64,000 nt of DNA from Lewinellaceae bacterium (GCA_020636405.1 JACJXW010000004.1:4018001-4082000); one strand, 5' to 3'. Counted from the first letter of the stretch, positions 44,077 to 53,463 are shown. Notes: generated by a model not told the origin, from the sequence alone. Program-made: numbers and translations.

Positions 44077-44357
44077 CAATCACTAATTTTTCTTTATGAT
44101 AATTTTATTGTAATGACGCAATAATAGGCCCTTCGCCACTATTCGGGGGGCACAAAATTGCAAATGTTCTCACAGGAAATAGCATAAGGGCGGGCAATAG
44201 GTGGTAACTTTAACGTAAGGGTTATGGGCATAGTTGCATAACGGAGGCCTTTTTTTAGCCACAAAACCCATCCCCTAATGGCTCCTTTTGGAGCAAATTC
44301 ACCTTCTATTCCACTTTTTTCGCGAATATATCTATTTTCCGCTCAGAAGGTATAGCC

Positions 44358-45194
44358 ATGAAACGGATCACGATAATTCTAAGGCTGGTTTGGAAGTACC
44401 TGCAGTATTATTGGCGGGCGGAGACCCGCTACGGGCTGCATTCCCCTTTTTTGTATGAACTGGTGGAAAAAACAGTGGAAGATACCCGAAATTTCTACGC
44501 GTTCTCCATCATCGAAGGGCTCAGGAACCTGTTACTTCGGGATGATACCCAGATCACCATTGCCGACCATGGGGCCGGCTCTAAAGTCACAGGTTCCAGC
44601 CGGCGGGCCGTACACAGCCTCGCCCGCCATACTGCGGTGAGCCCTGCCACCGGCCGTTTTTTATTCCGCCTCGTACACTTCACCAAGCCCACTACCCTGC
44701 TGGAACTGGGAACCTCTCTCGGCATTTCCACCGCCTACCAGGCAGCGGCAGCCCGGAAAGCCCGGTTCATCACCATCGAAGGCTGCCCGGAAACGGCAGC
44801 ACTGGCCCAGCAGCACTTTGAGCAATTGAACCTGCCGAACGTCCAGCTGCTGGCCGGGACCTTTCAGGAGAAATTGCCGGAAGCGCTTCGGAAACTAAAG
44901 CGCCTCGATTACCTCTACCTCGACGGCGACCACCGCCAGGGCGCAAGCCTCGATTACTTTGAACAATGCCTGCAATTCGCTCATTCCGGCAGCGTGTTCG
45001 TTATTGCAGACATCCACTGGTCAGCTGAGATGGAGAATGCCTGGCGGGAAATGTGCCGCCATCCAAAGGTGAGCCTTTCGGCCGACTTGTTTCACATCGG
45101 ACTGTTGTTCTTTCGGAAAGAGCAGCGGGAAAAAGAGCATTTCACCATTATACGGTCGGTACTGAAGCCCTGGCGCATGGGTTTTTTTGACTGA
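44358..45194 (+). CDS. SAM-dependent methyltransferase (O-methyltransferase type)
   Basis: A 278-residue class I methyltransferase. The SAM-binding motif LLELGTSLGISTAY is at about residues 112-125, motif II FITIEGCPE at about 136-144 and the acidic YLYLDGDH near 193-200 (metal/catalytic Asp in caffeoyl-CoA-type O-methyltransferases). The first 100 residues are an unusual N-terminal part (RLVWKYLQYYWRAETRYG) with a basic-aromatic helix typical of a Bacteroidota subfamily. The substrate is unknown. The gene stands alone and converges with the AAA+ gene at 45249. Confidence 0.82.
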   Translation: MKRITIILRLVWKYLQYYWRAETRYGLHSPFLYELVEKTVEDTRNFYAFSIIEGLRNLLLRDDTQITIADHGAGSKVTGSSRRAVHSLARHTAVSPATGRFLFRLVHFTKPTTLLELGTSLGISTAYQAAAARKARFITIEGCPETAALAQQHFEQLNLPNVQLLAGTFQEKLPEALRKLKRLDYLYLDGDHRQGASLDYFEQCLQFAHSGSVFVIADIHWSAEMENAWREMCRHPKVSLSADLFHIGLLFFRKEQREKEHFTIIRSVLKPWRMGFFD

Positions 45195-45248
45195 TTGCCC
45201 GCCGGCTGAAGCTGCAAAAAAACAGGAGACAGGAAGGGCTCAGCCGGC

Positions 45249-47888
45249 TTATTCCGATGCTCCCCGCCGGAAACCGATAGACTTCTTGTTGAAAACGAAA
45301 GTACTTTTATCGGTTTTGAAGCCTTCCACATCCTCAAGGGTCAGCAGGTTGGCCGGTGTGTTTGCCCGCTCTTCCGGAGAAAGGGCGGCCAGGCGCAGGT
45401 TGTGGTTCTTGATGGCCTCGTTGACGATGTTGCGTACCGTGCGAGCGTTGCCGAAATATTTGTCGCGGTATTCGTAAAGGAAAGCAAGATAATCCTTGAT
45501 GTGGCCTTCCGCCTCCGGCGAAGGCAATATTCCCTCTTCTGCTAACATCTGCAGGGCGATATGGCTGAGTTCCTGGGGAGAATAGTCTTCAAACTTGAGG
45601 ATCTTGTCGAAGCGGGAGTTCAGCCCCGGGTTAGCTTTCAGGAAAGCTTCCATATTATCAGGATAACCAGCGACGAAAACGAAAAACCGGCCACGGTGAT
45701 CCTCCATGCGCTTAAGCAGGGTCTGAATGGACTCGTCTCCGAAGTCCCCTCCACTACCTGACCGCATCGTAAGGGAGTAGGCCTCGTCGATGAACAGGAC
45801 GCCGCCCATAGCCTCGTCGATGCGTTCGGCGGTCTTGATCGCCGTCTGCCCCACGTGGCCGGCGACCAGGCCTTGCCGGTCGGTCTCCACCATATGGCCT
45901 CTTTCCAGTACACCGAGGGATTTGTAGATCTGGGTGAGGATACGAGCAACGGTCGTTTTGCCGGTGCCGGGGTTACCAATAAATACGGTATGCAGGAAGA
46001 AGCTGTTCAGTACGTCCCGGTTGGTTTCCCGGTAGAAACGCACCAGGCGTACCAACTCGCTGATCTGTGCCTTGATATTCTCCATGCCGATCAGGCGGTA
46101 CAACTGGTCGAGGGACTCCTTGAGGAGGGGCTCGTCCACTGGGATGTTGGGCAGTTCAGGCTTGGCTTCCACGTCGATCTTTTCCACATCTCCCAGGCGG
46201 ATGAGGGACAGTTTATCTTTATCCAGGCTTTTGGGGTCTTCATCCGACATGATACGGAGGCCCAGGTTAACTTTGGATTTCTCGATCAGGTCATAGACAA
46301 ATCGGGCGTTGCCAAAGGAGCGGTCGCGTTTGCGGTAAGCCCCAATAATGATCTCGTCGATCTTCTTCTTGGCCTTTTCGGTCAGCACCACCCCTTTTTC
46401 CCGGCAGGCAAAGTCGGCGATCTGCGACAGCTCCTGGGGCAGGTAGTCTGAAAATTCAAAATACAATTTAAAGCGGGATTTCAGCCCTGGATTGGAATCG
46501 AGAAAATGCTTCATCTCTTTGGGATAGCCGGCCACGATCACGGCCAGGTCACCCGGGCCGTTGGACATTTCCTTGACCAGGATCTCGATCACCTCTCTGC
46601 CGAAGTCTTTACTGTCGTCATTGGAGCGGGCCAGGGCGTAGGCTTCATCGATGAACAAGACCCCTCCCCTTGCTTTTTCGATTGCCTCCTTGACCTTGGG
46701 CGCCGTCTGGCCGATGTATTCGCCCACCAGGTCGACGCGATCCACTTCGTGTACATGGCCTTTGGAAAGCAGGCCCATCTTTTTGTAGAGCAGTCCCATC
46801 ATTTTGGCGACCGTGGTCTTGCCCGTCCCCGGGTTACCGATGAACACGGAGTGGACGTTGATCTCTTCCTTCTCACGGAACCCCTTCTCTTTGCGCAACT
46901 GCAGGAACTGTATGTACTTGGCGTGGTCGAGCACTTGGGATTTGATGGCCTCCAGCCCGATAAGGGCGTCGAGTTTCACCATCACCTCATCGAAGGTCTG
47001 GTTGAAGCTTTCATCCGGAGAAAGCACCACTGGCGCCTGCCGGTTGGGCAGTAACACCCCGGAGATGCCTTCCTCGAACTCTTCGGCCACTTCGAAAGGC
47101 ACCACCGCCAGCAGTTTGTCCATAAAAACGATCTCGGCAGTGTAGCGGTCCTTGCGCCAGGAGCCCTTCACGTTGGATCCCCAGCCGGCCGTAATGCGGA
47201 TGAACTCGTCCCTTTTGTCGATCCGCTGCAGGCGGACGACCTGGCCTTTCAACTCCCGCGCGTCGTTGTAGAACTTAGTGAACAGTTCGCAGTGCCAGGA
47301 CTTGTCCGAATGGAGGTTGCGCAGTGAAATTTCCACATAGATATAGCGGGTTTCCTCACTGCTGAATGTTTTGAAGTATATCCTTTCGTCCTCAATGACA
47401 TCATCGTAGGGCCCTTCGTAGAGTTTCAGCGATTGCACATCCAGGTAAGGGTTTTCCCCGGGAAGCATCTCCTGGCCGGCATCCTCCACATAGAAGTACT
47501 TGGTCGCCACTTTTTCTCCTTCTATCCAGGCTTCCCAGTAGTAGGTGCCCTTTTTCCAGAAAGCTCCCTCATTTTTATTACCCCATCCTTCGCGAATGTA
47601 CATGATGTGGTCGTACTTGCTTACCTTTCGTCGGAACGGCAGGGAACAGAGCAATTTCTGGGATTTCTTCATGGAGTAGCACTTAATTTCCACTTCCACT
47701 TCCCAGTCCTCGATATCGAAAAGTTTGTTGTAGAAAGAGAGTTCGGCATAGACATAGGTCGTCTCATACCGGTCGAACACCTGGCGGTACTTTTTCTTGT
47801 TATCCGCCAGCCATTCGGTAGATGCATAGACCTTCAGTTCACGGAACTTGAACTTTTTGAATTCCGGATGGAGGTATTCTTCGGCCAT
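45249..47888 (-). CDS. Protein with duplicated unknown domain and two CbbX-type AAA+ domains
   Basis: An 879-residue cytoplasmic AAA+ protein. Residues about 15-135 and 152-270 are two copies of a beta-rich domain sharing IREGWGNKNEGAFWKKGTYY (first copy) and ITAGWGSNVKGSWRKDRYT (second copy); I do not recognise it. Two CbbX/SpoVK-type AAA+ modules follow: Walker A GNPGTGKTT at 351-359 and 638-646, each with LFIDEAYAL or LFIDEAYSL as Walker B and AGYPKEM/AGYPDNM and SRF (sensor and Arg-finger region) segments. Both modules look active. CbbX-type ATPases remodel protein complexes, for example Rubisco. No Rubisco is here; the divergent partner is the IS-split ClpB-like ATPase 180 bp away, suggesting a joint unknown role. 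Confidence 0.85.
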   Translation of the reverse strand: MAEEYLHPEFKKFKFRELKVYASTEWLADNKKKYRQVFDRYETTYVYAELSFYNKLFDIEDWEVEVEIKCYSMKKSQKLLCSLPFRRKVSKYDHIMYIREGWGNKNEGAFWKKGTYYWEAWIEGEKVATKYFYVEDAGQEMLPGENPYLDVQSLKLYEGPYDDVIEDERIYFKTFSSEETRYIYVEISLRNLHSDKSWHCELFTKFYNDARELKGQVVRLQRIDKRDEFIRITAGWGSNVKGSWRKDRYTAEIVFMDKLLAVVPFEVAEEFEEGISGVLLPNRQAPVVLSPDESFNQTFDEVMVKLDALIGLEAIKSQVLDHAKYIQFLQLRKEKGFREKEEINVHSVFIGNPGTGKTTVAKMMGLLYKKMGLLSKGHVHEVDRVDLVGEYIGQTAPKVKEAIEKARGGVLFIDEAYALARSNDDSKDFGREVIEILVKEMSNGPGDLAVIVAGYPKEMKHFLDSNPGLKSRFKLYFEFSDYLPQELSQIADFACREKGVVLTEKAKKKIDEIIIGAYRKRDRSFGNARFVYDLIEKSKVNLGLRIMSDEDPKSLDKDKLSLIRLGDVEKIDVEAKPELPNIPVDEPLLKESLDQLYRLIGMENIKAQISELVRLVRFYRETNRDVLNSFFLHTVFIGNPGTGKTTVARILTQIYKSLGVLERGHMVETDRQGLVAGHVGQTAIKTAERIDEAMGGVLFIDEAYSLTMRSGSGGDFGDESIQTLLKRMEDHRGRFFVFVAGYPDNMEAFLKANPGLNSRFDKILKFEDYSPQELSHIALQMLAEEGILPSPEAEGHIKDYLAFLYEYRDKYFGNARTVRNIVNEAIKNHNLRLAALSPEERANTPANLLTLEDVEGFKTDKSTFVFNKKSIGFRRGASE

Positions 47889-47987
47889 TCAGATTAATTC
47901 TTTTTCTGTTTTAACTTTTAAAGATAAGAAAACGGGGGGTTGAGGGTTAATTTTTTCCGGTAATTTACAAAAAATACCCAAAAGAAA

Positions 47988-48014
47988 GGGGGCGGGCCTG
48001 TAGCCCATGCCCCC
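47988..48014. other. GC-rich imperfect hairpin in the divergent AAA+ intergenic region
   Basis: A GC-rich imperfect inverted repeat (GGGGGCGGGC paired with GCCC-AT-GCCCCC) in the 180-bp gap between the two AAA+ genes, otherwise AT-rich. It could be an operator-like element for both, but this is unproven. Confidence 0.4.
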
Positions 48015-48019
48015 AGAAA

Positions 48020-48050
48020 TTGGGGCAAAGTCATAAGTTTGTTATCTTTC
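48020..48050 (+). promoter_or_regulatory. Likely promoter of the split ClpB-like gene
   Basis: TTG at 48020-48022 and TATCTTTC at 48043-48050 (last base differs from TAnnTTTG), spacing 20 bp. It would start transcription near 48057, about 12 nt before the ATG at 48069. Confidence 0.45.
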
Positions 48051-48798
48051 GCTTTCAAGCAGCAGGCGATGGCAATAGTAAAACTCAATATACCTACCCT
48101 TGTTACCGACACCACGATAGAGGGCCTGGCGCATTACCACCTTCGGCCCCTGTTTACCGGGTTTCCTCTGGCTACACACCGGCGGTACGACAATGCGGTC
48201 GCGCTCTTTCAAAAAGAGGTGCGCCAGGCTTTCAAAGGGTTTTCCTTCAACCGCCAGAACGCCACCCGGCTTTTATGGTTCCTGTTCAACCCGGAAATCC
48301 AATACCACCAGTTTCAGCTGGAGTTCAACCTTGGCCGGCAATTTGTTAGCGGCCTCTTCGGGCTGGCCAGTTTCAGCTATGAGGACAAACACTTTGCCAT
48401 TCTGCCTGCCATCCACCATTACATGTTTATGCTTCCCGGAAAAAAAGGAAGCCACCCGGAATTGAAAGCTGCCGCCCAAACAACCGTCCGGGCGCTGTTG
48501 CGCAAGCTAAAGCAGGAGAACGAGAGCGAATTTGACCCGGAGCTTTACTTTGCCAACACCAAAGAATTTCTGACCCATATAGAGGTATCCGTGAATGTGG
48601 GCCAAAGCGCTTTCAGTTTTGATGTACCGCCTGACAACTGGTTTCTCGCCAGCCTGATTGGTGACACCGATTTTGACGGCGCCATTGAGATCGAGCGGGT
48701 CGCCCAGGACCTCAACAGCCTGTATCCGGCGGAATTGCGGCGGGCGTATTATCAGGAAGAACTCATAAGCCAGCTGTACAAGGCCACTTTCCACCGGG

Positions 48799-48807
48799 GT
48801 AATACCC
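48799..48807. repeat. Target-site duplication, left copy (GTAATACCC)
   Basis: GTAATACCC at 48799-48807, identical to 50064-50072 flanking the other side of the insertion sequence. One neighbouring base on each side also matches (11-bp direct repeat in total, overlapping the inverted-repeat ends by a base), so the duplication is 9 or 10 bp, as expected for ISAs1-family elements. Confidence 0.9.
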
Positions 48808-48822
48808 CAAGGGCAGACGCAT
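48808..48822 (+). repeat. Left terminal inverted repeat of the ISAs1 element
   Basis: CAAGGGCAGACGCAT, perfectly complementary to 50049-50063; similarity continues weakly for three to four more bases inward (AAA). Confidence 0.9.
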
Positions 48823-48870
48823 AAAAATGCCAAATAAAACCAAAGGATTAGCTTTGGGGGAAAAAATAAA

Positions 48871-50049
48871 ATGGCTGAGAATCGAGTTTCGCTCCAAAGC
48901 CTGGTTACCGTGTTTGAGGGCGTTCCTGATTTCAGGATCGACCGGCACAAGAAGTATACACTGGGTGAGATATTATTCCTCACCCTTAGCGCTGTGATAA
49001 GCGGGTTTACGGAGTGGGAGGAAATTGCTGACTTTGGGGAGGAGAAACTGGGCTGGCTTCGAGGGTTTTACCTTTATGAAAACGGTACACCATCCCATGA
49101 TACCATCAACCGGGTGGTATCACTTTTGGATTATCGGGCCTTTGAGGAGCATTTCATTCGCTGGGCTACGCAGGATATAAAGTTGCCGGACGGCACGGTG
49201 ATAAACGTGGACGGCAAAAAACTTCGTGGGAGCGCCAGCAAGAAAGAGCAGCAAACCCCGCACTCGGAAGGCGGCAAAGGCGCCGTACATCTAGTGCAGG
49301 CCTGGTGCAACGAGCTGCAGCTGTGCCTGGGCCAATACAAGACGGAGGATAAGTCAAATGAAATCACGGCTATCCCTGCCCTTTTAGAATGGCTGGACGT
49401 GCGCGGCTGCATAATAACCATTGACGCTATGGGTTGCCAGAAGGTAATTGCTCAGCAAATAATCAAGCAGGAAGCCGATTATGTCCTGGGCTTGAAAAAC
49501 AATCACAGCAAGCTTTTGGAAGATGTTAAAGGGCTATTTGAGCAAGCCGGAATAATTACCGAGCAGGAACTTAAGCTGGAAATGGAGCCGGAACACCTTC
49601 AAGAACAAACAAGCCGTGGGCATGGGCGGCTGGAAAAGCGAGTGTGCCGGATATTGCCGGCCTACCTATTAGGCGAAGAATTCCAGCTGGAATGGGCTGG
49701 GCTTCAATCGATAGTTGAAATAACCGCCCACCGATATGTTATGGCTAGCGGACAATTTAGTTTAGAGAGGCGCTATTACATTAGCAGCTTGAACTCAGGC
49801 GCAACCGAATTTAATCAAATTGTCCGTAGCCATTGGGCAATCGAAAACAACCTGCATTGGTCCTTAGATGTGCAATTCAAAGAAGACCAAAGCCGAAAGC
49901 GGGCTCACAATGCTGCTGCGAACTTTGCTATTATTTTACGCTTCGCTTTGAGCTTGTTGAAAAAATACCCGGAGAAAATAAGTATTCATCGAAAACAAAA
50001 TAAAAGTGCAATGTCAGACAAATATAGGGAACAAATCATGGGAATTTAA
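48871..50049 (+). CDS. ISAs1-family transposase
   Basis: A 392-residue transposase (DDE_Tnp_ISAs1 type) preceded by a short H-repeat-associated N-terminal domain (FEGVPDFRIDRHKKYTLGEI). The DDE-type residues are the Asp in NVDGKKLRG near 112, the Asp in TIDAMGCQK near 190 and the Glu in HWAIENNLHWSLDV near 325. Length is normal and there is no frameshift, so it is probably active. The stop codon at 50047-50049 overlaps the right inverted repeat by one base. No second gene is in the element. Confidence 0.95.
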   Translation: MAENRVSLQSLVTVFEGVPDFRIDRHKKYTLGEILFLTLSAVISGFTEWEEIADFGEEKLGWLRGFYLYENGTPSHDTINRVVSLLDYRAFEEHFIRWATQDIKLPDGTVINVDGKKLRGSASKKEQQTPHSEGGKGAVHLVQAWCNELQLCLGQYKTEDKSNEITAIPALLEWLDVRGCIITIDAMGCQKVIAQQIIKQEADYVLGLKNNHSKLLEDVKGLFEQAGIITEQELKLEMEPEHLQEQTSRGHGRLEKRVCRILPAYLLGEEFQLEWAGLQSIVEITAHRYVMASGQFSLERRYYISSLNSGATEFNQIVRSHWAIENNLHWSLDVQFKEDQSRKRAHNAAANFAIILRFALSLLKKYPEKISIHRKQNKSAMSDKYREQIMGI

Positions 50050-50063
50050 TGCGTCTGCCCTTG
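50049..50063 (-). repeat. Right terminal inverted repeat of the ISAs1 element
   Basis: ATGCGTCTGCCCTTG, the exact reverse complement of the left end at 48808-48822. Confidence 0.9.
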
Positions 50064-50072
50064 GTAATACCC
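50064..50072. repeat. Target-site duplication, right copy (GTAATACCC)
   Basis: GTAATACCC at 50064-50072, matching 48799-48807. Joining 48807 to 50073 gives a continuous 1104-residue frame. Confidence 0.9.
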
Positions 50073-52676
50073 CCATTGCGCTCATCGGCCCGGAAGGTGT
50101 CGGCAAACACACCATGATCCACGAAGTAATCTGGCGCTACGAGAGTGGGTATTACGAACCTAAAAAGGGGCGCACCCAGCGCATCTGGCAGATAGACCCA
50201 ACCCGGATCATCTCGGGAATGAGTATCGTCGGAATGTGGCAAAAACGCTTCGAGTCCATCATTTCCTATGTACAGCATCCGGCGGAAGGTTCAAAAACCA
50301 GCGACAAGATATTGATCGACAATCCGGTTGCCCTCTTGCGCATCGGCAAATCGGCACAGAACAACATGTCCCTCAGCGACGTGCTGCGCCCTTATCTGGA
50401 AAAAAGGCAAATCCAGGCCATCATTCTGGCCACTCCGGAAGAATGGAAAGTAGTACAGGAAAAAGGGCGACGGTTCGCGGGCCTTTTCCAGGCCGTCCGT
50501 CTCAATGAGCCCAGCATGGAAACTGCCATTCGCATCATTCTCAAAAACCGGCGGCTGCTCGAAAGGGAGAACAATACCTCTATCACCATTCAGGCAGTCC
50601 AGCAACTGCTGGCCATTCAACGCAACTACCTCAAGAACAAACCCCTGCCCGGCAGCGTCATGAAGCTGATGCGGCAACTGGCGGTGAAGTACCGCTACCG
50701 CTCGGCCAATGCGCCGGAAGTACGGGAAGAATTCAAGGCTTTCAGCGGCCTGGAAGAACGCATCTTCGATTCCAGCCGTCAATTTCAGGAAGGGGAAGTA
50801 CGGGATCATATCGCCCAGGAACTGGTTGGCCAGGCCAAAGCAGCGGATGCGCTCACCAATGTCATCCACATCATAAAGGCCAAGCTCGCCGATAAGAGCA
50901 AACCGCTGGCCTCTTTCTTGTTCATCGGCCCGACCGGAGTTGGCAAAACTCAAGCCGCTAAGGTCGTCTGTAAGTACCTCATGGGGGATGAAAAACACCT
51001 GATGCGCTTCGACATGAACGAATACATCGACGCCGGCGCCGTCCAGCGCCTGATCGGAGATGATTTCAACCCGGAAGGGCAGCTCACAGGTACCGTACGC
51101 TACCGCCCCTTCGGCATCCTTCTGCTGGACGAAATCGAAAAGGCCCATCCACTCGTCCATGACCTCCTGCTGCAGGTACTGGATGACGGCAGGCTGACGG
51201 ATAGCCTCGGCAGAACGGTAGATTTCACCAATACCATCATCATCATGACCTCCAATGTGGGGGCTCAGCAGGCCAATGTACGGCTGGGCTACCAACCCGA
51301 TACCGAAGATGAAGGAGCGGTTTACCGACGAGCGGTAGAAAACGAATTCCGGCCCGAGTTCGTCAACCGGATCGACCAGATCATCATCTTCAACCCGCTG
51401 GAACTTAGCCACATACTCGGCATCGCCAGGTTACAGATCAAGGAACTGCTTCAACGCGACGGTTTTGTTCGCCGAACCACCATCCTCAACATCTCCAAGG
51501 AAGCCCTCGAGTGGGTTGCCAAGCGCGGATTCGACTCCCGAATGGGGGGGCGGGCCCTGAAACGGCAGATCGAACGAGACCTTACCTCCCTTTCGGCAGA
51601 ACAACTGATCTCTACCCAGATCGACACCCCAATCCTCTTCGACGTATTGCTGCAGGACGAACAGCTGACGCCCAAAATACGCCCCCTCCAGTTTGTCCAG
51701 CCGGTAGAAGACGACTGGTTGCCTGCCCTTCCCGACGAAACGCGGGGCCGGCGCTTTTACAACCAGCTGCTCAACGCCCTGGAAAAAATCCGCAGGCAAC
51801 TGGAAGCCTATGAAGAAAAAATGGAGGCGCACGCCGACCCCCTCGTCTTTGCCGACGGGAAAGCCTCCAGCGGCATGGGATGGGAATACTACCATTTCAA
51901 GGGGCGTGTGGAGGAAACCCGCGAAGCCCTGAACAATATCAGCCTGGGCTTCCGGGACCGAAACTACAAATACGGCCCGGCCATTCCGCTCCGGCTCAAA
52001 CCCGTCAGCCTGGTTCCCAGAAAAGACTGGTCGGCCAAGGGTATACGGGAAAACATCAAAGACCGCCTCTTCCAGCAGGAAGGCATCCGGGAGATCCGCG
52101 AAGCCTATCAATTCGGCACGGCTCCGTTCGACAGCATCAAAACGGAATTCATCGGCAACTACCTGGAAGTGGCATTTCTGCAATTACAACTGCGAGGCGT
52201 TCTGGCTGGTAAGCCACAGAAAGGAAGCCTCAGGATCGGGTCCTATATCACCGGCATGGGCCATTGGGAAACGGGCTTCTTGCTGGATAAGTACTCCGAG
52301 CTGCTGCAATTGCTGGACATTCCCCACAAGGTGAATAAAAACCTGGGCCTGATCGATATTGAAACTTTCTCTCTGCACGACTTGTTCAGCGGGGAAGTAG
52401 GCATACACCTCTTTTACCTGGGCCAGCGCAGCCCTATTCCAATCCACGTTTCCTTGGGAAGCCCGGAGAAGGACAAAAACGCTTACCGGATCGTGCGCAT
52501 TTATGACGGACGCGATACGCTTACCGACCTGCGAACTGGGTTCTCCAATGCAGTCAATATTGCAGGCAGTGAATTTAAACTTTTGCTTTATGCAGGTATC
52601 GGGAAAGAAATACGAGATGCCGTGAACCCCTTACCGGCCAACCTTTAACGGCAAACGGCCGGTTAAAAAACAGGCA

Positions 52677-53243
52677 CTATCCTTCCCGCCGCTGTATCTC
52701 ATCTCTGATCCGGGCGGCCTTTTCGTAATCTTCCTGAGCCAGGGCGTTCTCCAGCAACTGTTCCAGTTCCTGATCAGAGAAACTGCTCAGTTTCTTTTTT
52801 ACAGCGGGATTTTTTTCCGGGGCTGCCGATTTATCTATGGTTATTCCGGCCTCATCCATTATAAAATCATTCGCATAGATCGGGCACTCGAAGCGAACAG
52901 CCATGGCAATGGCATCGGACGTCCGGGAATCGAGCCCGAAAGTTGAGCCATCCGTCTGCTGGCAGATCAGCGTGGCGTAAAATACACCAAAGCGGAGGTT
53001 GGATATGACGACTTCCTTGAGGTTGATACCGAAGGTGGAAAGTGCGTTTTTGAACAGGTCGTGGGTCATAGGGCGGTTCGTCGGGATTTTTTCCAGGGCC
53101 AGGGCAATAGCCTGGGCTTCGAAAGCGCCGATCACTACCGGCAAACGGCGGTTGCCTGGTTCCTCTTTCAGAACCACGACGAAGCTGTTGGGCTGAGATT
53201 CACTGTTAGCTAGTGCCACTATTTTCAACTCCACTTTTTTCAT
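52677..53243 (-). CDS. DUF151 bifunctional nuclease-type protein with C-terminal UVR motif
   Basis: A 188-residue protein of the DUF151 (bifunctional nuclease) family. The core reads LPVVIGAFEAQAIALALE near 34-51, then RPMTHDLF and the catalytic-looking LDSRTSDAIAMAVR near 103-116. A C-terminal UVR motif (LENALAQEDYEKAARIRDEI, about residues 163-183) is added, the short helical hairpin that UvrB uses to bind UvrC and that McsA/ClpC proteins use for contacts. The fusion is a known architecture in Bacteroidota. The role of the UVR motif here is not shown. It overlaps the upstream small ORF by 38 bp and converges with the ClpB-like fragment. Confidence 0.88.
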   Translation of the reverse strand: MKKVELKIVALANSESQPNSFVVVLKEEPGNRRLPVVIGAFEAQAIALALEKIPTNRPMTHDLFKNALSTFGINLKEVVISNLRFGVFYATLICQQTDGSTFGLDSRTSDAIAMAVRFECPIYANDFIMDEAGITIDKSAAPEKNPAVKKKLSSFSDQELEQLLENALAQEDYEKAARIRDEIQRREG

Positions 53244-53463
53244 TCCATTCCAGGTGCATTTTGAGATGGGTACAGAGTTTGACCACGTCGTTGAAGGTAG
53301 CCTCCCGGCGGCCGGATTTCCACAGCTGGAACTGCGGGCCTTCCCCCATGGAAACGAACATATTTTCTTTAAGGATTACCTTCTGCCCCTTGAAAGCAAT
53401 CACATCAATATCGAAATGCTTTAGGGCACACAATAACAATTCTTTTTGATGGCTGAATTCCAT
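53206..53463 (-). CDS. Small conserved-looking protein of unknown function
   Basis: An 85-residue ORF upstream of the DUF151 gene on the same strand, reading MEFSHQKELLLCALKHFD and containing DIDVIAFKGQKVILKENMFVSM and RREATFNDVVKLCTHL (listed as segments). It has good codon use and a sensible amphipathic pattern. Its end overlaps the DUF151 start by 38 bp in another frame, which is a long but possible overlap. I have no family match; it may be a real small protein, and it has no signal or membrane segment. If it is real, its last ten residues are set by the overlapping gene. Confidence 0.5.
   Translation of the reverse strand: MEFSHQKELLLCALKHFDIDVIAFKGQKVILKENMFVSMGEGPQFQLWKSGRREATFNDVVKLCTHLKMHLEWNEKSGVENSGTS

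Larger units (their letters stand above)
48069..48824 (+). pseudogene. N-terminal fragment of an IS-interrupted ClpB-like ATPase
   Basis: Codes for the first 246 residues of the original protein (MAIVKLNIPTLVTDTTIEGL to TFHRGNTP), then five codons of IS sequence (RADA and stop). The native part is an N-terminal domain I do not recognise: it starts with a short strand-helix segment and has HYHLRPLFTG, a helix QKEVRQAFKGF and YMFMLPGKKGSHPEL. It is not the usual Clp N repeat pair. The frame resumes at 50073 after removal of the IS and one target copy, continuing directly into GPEGVGKHT. The fragment alone lacks any ATPase module. Interrupted by the insertion at 48808-50063. Confidence 0.88.
48808..50063 (+). 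mobile_element. ISAs1-family insertion sequence, 1256 bp
   Basis: A complete insertion sequence bounded by a 15-bp perfect terminal inverted repeat (48808-48822 and 50049-50063, starting CAAGGGCAGACGCAT) and flanked by a 9-bp direct repeat. It carries one gene, the DDE transposase. Intact ends, an intact transposase and an unchanged target copy suggest recent insertion. It sits in the middle of the ClpB-like gene, in the same orientation. Confidence 0.93.
50006..52648 (+). pseudogene. C-terminal fragment of the IS-interrupted ClpB-like double AAA+ ATPase
   Basis: An 880-codon frame. Its first 22 codons or so come from the IS end, from a GTG at 50006; native sequence resumes at 50064 (GNTPIALIGPEGVGKHT). 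D1 has a P-loop GPEGVGKHT but its Walker B reads ILIDNPVAL, with Asn instead of the catalytic Glu, so D1 is probably a structural module. D2 is complete: IGPTGVGKTQ, LLLDEIEKAHP, MTSNVGAQ and EFRPEFVNRID, then a ClpB-type small domain (GGRALKRQIERD). About 320 further residues form an unknown C-terminal extension. Start-codon use of the IS GTG, or an internal ATG at 50114 (MIHEVIWRYE), could still produce part of it. Normal ClpB has a mid-domain coiled coil that I do not see. Confidence 0.85.

Noticed and set aside
45249..47888. Rubisco activase CbbX
   Set aside because: AAA+ modules are of that family, but no Rubisco or Calvin-cycle gene is present and the N-terminal domains are unlike CbbX.
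48069..52648. Type VI secretion ClpV or an injection-system ATPase
   Set aside because: No T6SS or contractile-injection gene is nearby, and the N- and C-terminal domains do not match ClpV; it is only ClpB-like in the D2 module.
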